DNA of 64,000 nucleotides from CAMYMQ01 sp963730305. GTDB lineage: Bacteria > Pseudomonadota > Alphaproteobacteria > Bin65. The translations under genes were made by a program, and so were the position numbers. Positions 60,197 through 64,000 of the stretch are shown piece by piece. The notes beneath the pieces were generated by a model. That model was not told the DNA's origin, ran no database searches, and was given only the letters and a program-made list of their open reading frames with translations. The stretch spans positions 62,001 to 126,000 of the forward strand of contig CAVSRB010000003.1 of assembly GCA_963730305.1 (NCBI GenBank), written 5' to 3'. Every line of letters begins with the position of its first letter. Positions within the stretch are counted from its first letter, which is position 1.

Positions 60197-60234
60197 CCGC
60201 CCCGCCTCCCGGCTCCGACCGACGGCGGCGCTCC

Positions 60235-61230
60235 TCAGCGCTCGCCGTTGCGCTCCTGCCGGCGGCGCACCCGCCGCCACTTGGCGACGTTGCGCTTGTG
60301 CTGCGCATAGGTCTCGGCAAAGACGTGGCCGCCGGTGCCGTCGGCGACGAAGTAGATTTCCTTGTGCTGCATCGGCCTGACCGCGGCCAGGATCGACGCC
60401 CGCCCCGGGTTGCAGATCGGGCCCGGCGGCAGGCCTTCGTGGATATAGGTGTTGTAGGGGTGATCGGTGCGCAGGTCCTTGAGCAGGAGGCGCCGGCCGA
60501 GCGCGCCCTTGCCGCCCGTGATGCCGTAGATCACCGTGGGATCGGTCTCGAGCTTCATGCCCCGGCGCAGCCGGTTGACGAAGACGCCGGCGATCCGGCT
60601 GCGCTCGTCGGGCTTGCCGGTCTCCTTCTCGACGATCGAGGCCAGGATCAGCACCTCGCGCTTCGATTTCAGCGGGACGTCGGGCAGCCGCTGCGCCCAA
60701 GCCTTGTCGAGGGCGTGGCGCATCGCCGTCTCCATGCGCCGGATCAGCCCGTCCCGGCTGTCGCCGCGCGCGAAGAAATAGGTGTCCGGCAGCAGCGTGC
60801 CTTCCTTGGGCTTGAGCGTAATCTTGCCGGTCAACCCCTTGGTCTCGCGCAGCTTTTCGAGGACCTGCCAGGTCGTCCACCCCTCGGGGACCGCGAAGCG
60901 GTGGAGGATCTGCTTGCCGCCGACCAGCACCCGCATGGCGCCGCGCTGGCTGACGTGGGCCGGAAAGCTGTACTCGCCGGCGCGCAGCCGGTTGTGGGAC
61001 CGGTAGACCCTCACCCCCAGCCGGAAGATCAGGCTGTTCTCGATGACGCCTTCCTTGACCAGCGCGACCGCGATCGCGTCCAGGCTCGCGCCCTTGGGCA
61101 CGTAGACGACCTTCTCGGCCGGCAGCGGCCCCGGCTTGGTGAACAGGTAGTAGGCGTAGCCGACCGCGCCGCCCGCCACCACGATGAAGACGGCGACCAG
61201 CGCCACCAGCCATTTGAAGAAGCGTTTCAT
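60235..61230 (-). CDS. mltG: Endolytic murein transglycosylase MltG
   Basis: 331 residues. Single N-terminal membrane helix (FFKWLVALVAVFIVVAGGAV), LysM-like region, and YceG catalytic domain with the Glu in ILASIVEKETGKPDERSRIA; then VNRLRRGMKLETDPTVIYG and TYIHEGLPPGPICNPGRAS. It cuts nascent peptidoglycan and helps set strand length. ATG at 61230; downstream of fabF on the same strand (41-bp gap). Confidence 0.94.
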   Translation of the reverse strand: MKRFFKWLVALVAVFIVVAGGAVGYAYYLFTKPGPLPAEKVVYVPKGASLDAIAVALVKEGVIENSLIFRLGVRVYRSHNRLRAGEYSFPAHVSQRGAMRVLVGGKQILHRFAVPEGWTTWQVLEKLRETKGLTGKITLKPKEGTLLPDTYFFARGDSRDGLIRRMETAMRHALDKAWAQRLPDVPLKSKREVLILASIVEKETGKPDERSRIAGVFVNRLRRGMKLETDPTVIYGITGGKGALGRRLLLKDLRTDHPYNTYIHEGLPPGPICNPGRASILAAVRPMQHKEIYFVADGTGGHVFAETYAQHKRNVAKWRRVRRRQERNGER

Positions 61231-61270
61231 CGGCACCGCGCCCTATGGCATCGGTATCGGCCGGCCGCCG

Positions 61271-62545
<1,275 letters not shown>

Positions 62546-62603
62546 TCGGTTTCGAAACCTTTTGACGTGTCGGGATCGGTCATGAGGACGCGCGGGGCGC
62601 GCC

Positions 62604-62840
62604 TCAGGACTTCATTTCGTCGATGTACTTGATGGCATCGGCGACGGTCACGATCTTCTCGGCGGCGTCGTCGGGAATCTCGATCTCGAATTCCTCTTCG
62701 AACGCCATGACCAGTTCGACCGTGTCCAGGCTGTCGGCCCCCAGATCGTCGATGAAGCTGGCCGTGTCGGTCACCTTGGACTCTTCCACCCCCAAATGCT
62801 CAACCACGATCTTCTTCACGCGATCAGCAATGTCGCTCAT
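62604..62840 (-). CDS. acpP: Acyl carrier protein
   Basis: 78 residues, strongly acidic. The phosphopantetheine site is Ser37 in [19 protein letters not shown]. Ribosome site GAGGAAC before the ATG at 62840. The 200-bp gap upstream (62841-63040), between fabG and acpP, holds the likely acpP promoter, but I see no clear -35/-10 pair. Confidence 0.97.
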   Translation of the reverse strand: MSDIADRVKKIVVEHLGVEESKVTDTASFIDDLGADSLDTVELVMAFEEEFEIEIPDDAAEKIVTVADAIKYIDEMKS

Positions 62841-63040
62841 TTATCGTTCCTCGGGATCAGTTGTTGCTTGAAGAACCAGAAGTCATCAGTGAACGCGCCT
62901 TCCCGTATCGTGAATCCGAAACCGCTTCGTGGGGAGGGATTCGGATCCGGTTCGGCGCGGAGCCCGGGAGCCGCTTTTGGGGGCTAGTAACATAGATTGG
63001 GAACGTTGACCAGCACCCGGACGGCGTCCGGATTTCATAC

Positions 63041-63777
63041 TCAAATCATAGCCATACCGCCGTTTACATGCAGGGTCTGCCCGGTGATATAGCCGGCCTC
63101 GTCACTGGCGAGGAAGTTGACGCAGGCGGCGACGTCGTCGGGCTCGCCCATGCGCCCCGCCGGAATACGTTCCAGCAGTTTCTCGTGCTGCGCCTCGTTG
63201 AGCGCATCGGTCATCGCGGTCTTGATGAAGCCCGGCGCGACGCAGTTGATGGTGATGTTGCGGGCCGCGACCTCGGCCGCCATGCTCTTGGACATGCCGA
63301 TGATCCCGGCCTTCGAGGCGGCGTAGTTGGCCTGGCCCGGATTGCCGGTGACGCCGACGATCGAGGTGATGTTGACGATCCGCCCGGTGCGGCGGCGCAT
63401 CATCTCCTTGAGCGCCGCGCGGCACAGCCGGAAGGTGGCGCTCAGGTTGATGTCGATCACCTTCTGCCACTGGTCGTCGGACAGCCGCATCGACAGCATG
63501 TCGCGGGTCAGCCCGGCGTTGTTGACCAGGACGTGGAGGTCGCCCATCGCGTCCTGGGCCTTGCCGACCAGCGCGTCGGTGTCGGCCGGATCGCCCAGAT
63601 TGGCGGCAACGACGTGGGCGCGCTCGCCCAGCTCGCCGGCCAGCGCATCGAGCGCCTCGACCCGGGTGCCCGACAGGCACACCGTCGCCCCGGCGCGTGC
63701 AGGCCGCGCGCGATGGCGCCGCCGATGCCGCCCGAGGCGCCGGTCACGAGGGCGTTCTTGCCTGACAGATCGAACAA
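63041..63777 (-). CDS. fabG: 3-oxoacyl-ACP reductase, one-base deletion near the 5' end
   Basis: 245 residues after correction. SDR-type NADPH reductase of fatty-acid synthesis. MFDLSGKNALVTGASGGIGG is in one frame; a lost base near 63695 (GCGCCGGGG, expected GCGCGCGGGG) shifts into CLSGTRVEALDALAGELGE and the remainder. Catalytic NNAGLTRDMLSMRLSD, SIVGVTGNPGQANYAASKAG with Tyr/Lys, C-terminal TGQTLHVNGGMAMI. Follows fabD by 35 bp. Confidence 0.94.
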
Positions 63778-63812
63778 ATTCCGTCTCCGTTGCTTGGCGG
63801 CCGATCCGAACC

Positions 63813-64000
63813 TCAGAGGCTCGCGATCAGCGCCTCGATGTCGGCGGGGGTGTTGACGGCGACGCCCGTCAGCTCGGGGTCGATGCGCCGGGCCAGCCCG
63901 CTCAGCACCTTGCCGGCGCCGATCTCGACCAGGGTGTCGACGCCCTGCTCCTTCATATAGAGGCAGCTCTCGCGCCAGCGCACCATCGCCGTCACCTGCT
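63813..64000 (-). CDS. fabD: Malonyl-CoA-ACP transacylase, C-terminal end only
   Basis: The last 62 codons. VRWRESCLYMKEQGVDTLVE, then IGAGKVLSGLARRIDPELTG and a final ADIEALIASL. This is the typical C-terminus of FabD, including the GxGKVLxGL strand. The 5' part lies beyond the window. It heads the fabD-fabG-acpP-fabF-mltG cluster. Confidence 0.9.
   Translation of the reverse strand, partial: QVTAMVRWRESCLYMKEQGVDTLVEIGAGKVLSGLARRIDPELTGVAVNTPADIEALIASL

Overview
The window is about 64 kb of high-GC, densely coded chromosomal DNA from an alphaproteobacterium, most likely Rhodospirillales or a close relative. The evidence is gene content and order rather than any rRNA marker. It carries pyrB-pyrC-plsY-dprA-topA-rnr-rpmG-divK-dinB, then aspS, rnd-ppx-ppk and hdaA-phosphatidyltransferase-DUF2066 facing purM-purN. 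After these come an aa3-type oxidase subunit IV, ndk, holC-pepA facing lptF-lptG-lptD-surA-pdxA-ksgA, gmk-yicC, and finally mltG-fabF-acpP-fabG-fabD. No rRNA, tRNA, CRISPR array, phage or insertion sequence was seen. Almost everything is core housekeeping.

Layout. 0-3.4 kb: accessory genes (MetE-like hypothetical, two PPOX flavoproteins, HIT protein, TetR regulator) with several AT-rich inverted repeats. 3.3-7.6 kb, minus strand: sulfite assimilation operon cysG-DUF2849-cysI-DUF934 behind a good sigma70 promoter and a ~190-nt leader with a hairpin. 7.7-11.8 kb: FHA-cyclase, two EamA exporters in tandem, then the remains of a two-component system. 11.8-25.8 kb: pyrimidine synthesis, phospholipid acylation, DNA uptake and topology, RNA decay, a C-terminal processing protease, L33, DivK and DNA polymerase IV. 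25.8-34 kb: two EipB-like envelope proteins, aspS, a LysE exporter with divergent AraC regulator, a membrane adenylate cyclase and a periplasmic hydrolase. 34-45 kb: RNase D, polyphosphate metabolism, DnaA inactivation, purine synthesis. 45-58 kb: NDP kinase, pol III chi, aminopeptidase, LPS export and outer-membrane biogenesis, rRNA dimethylation, GMP kinase. 58-64 kb: a DedA/ATP-grasp fusion, then cell-wall and fatty-acid synthesis genes running off the end.

The most striking feature is not a gene. Conserved genes are broken by single-base indels, overwhelmingly insertions, concentrated in 11.5-20.7 kb (response regulator, pyrB, pyrC, dprA, topA, rnr) and 36.9-38.3 kb (ppk), with single hits in other genes. 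The extra base is usually a C directly after a G, or a G directly after a C. Because the genes hit are essential and conserved on both sides of each break, I read this as a systematic sequencing or consensus artefact. Coordinates are given for the whole gene across the breaks.

The best biological leads are the DedA/VTT-ATP-grasp fusion (58.5-60.2 kb), the leader of the sulfite operon, a purM whose only well-placed start codon is ATC, tandem EipB paralogues, and the two-component remnant fused to the end of an EamA gene.
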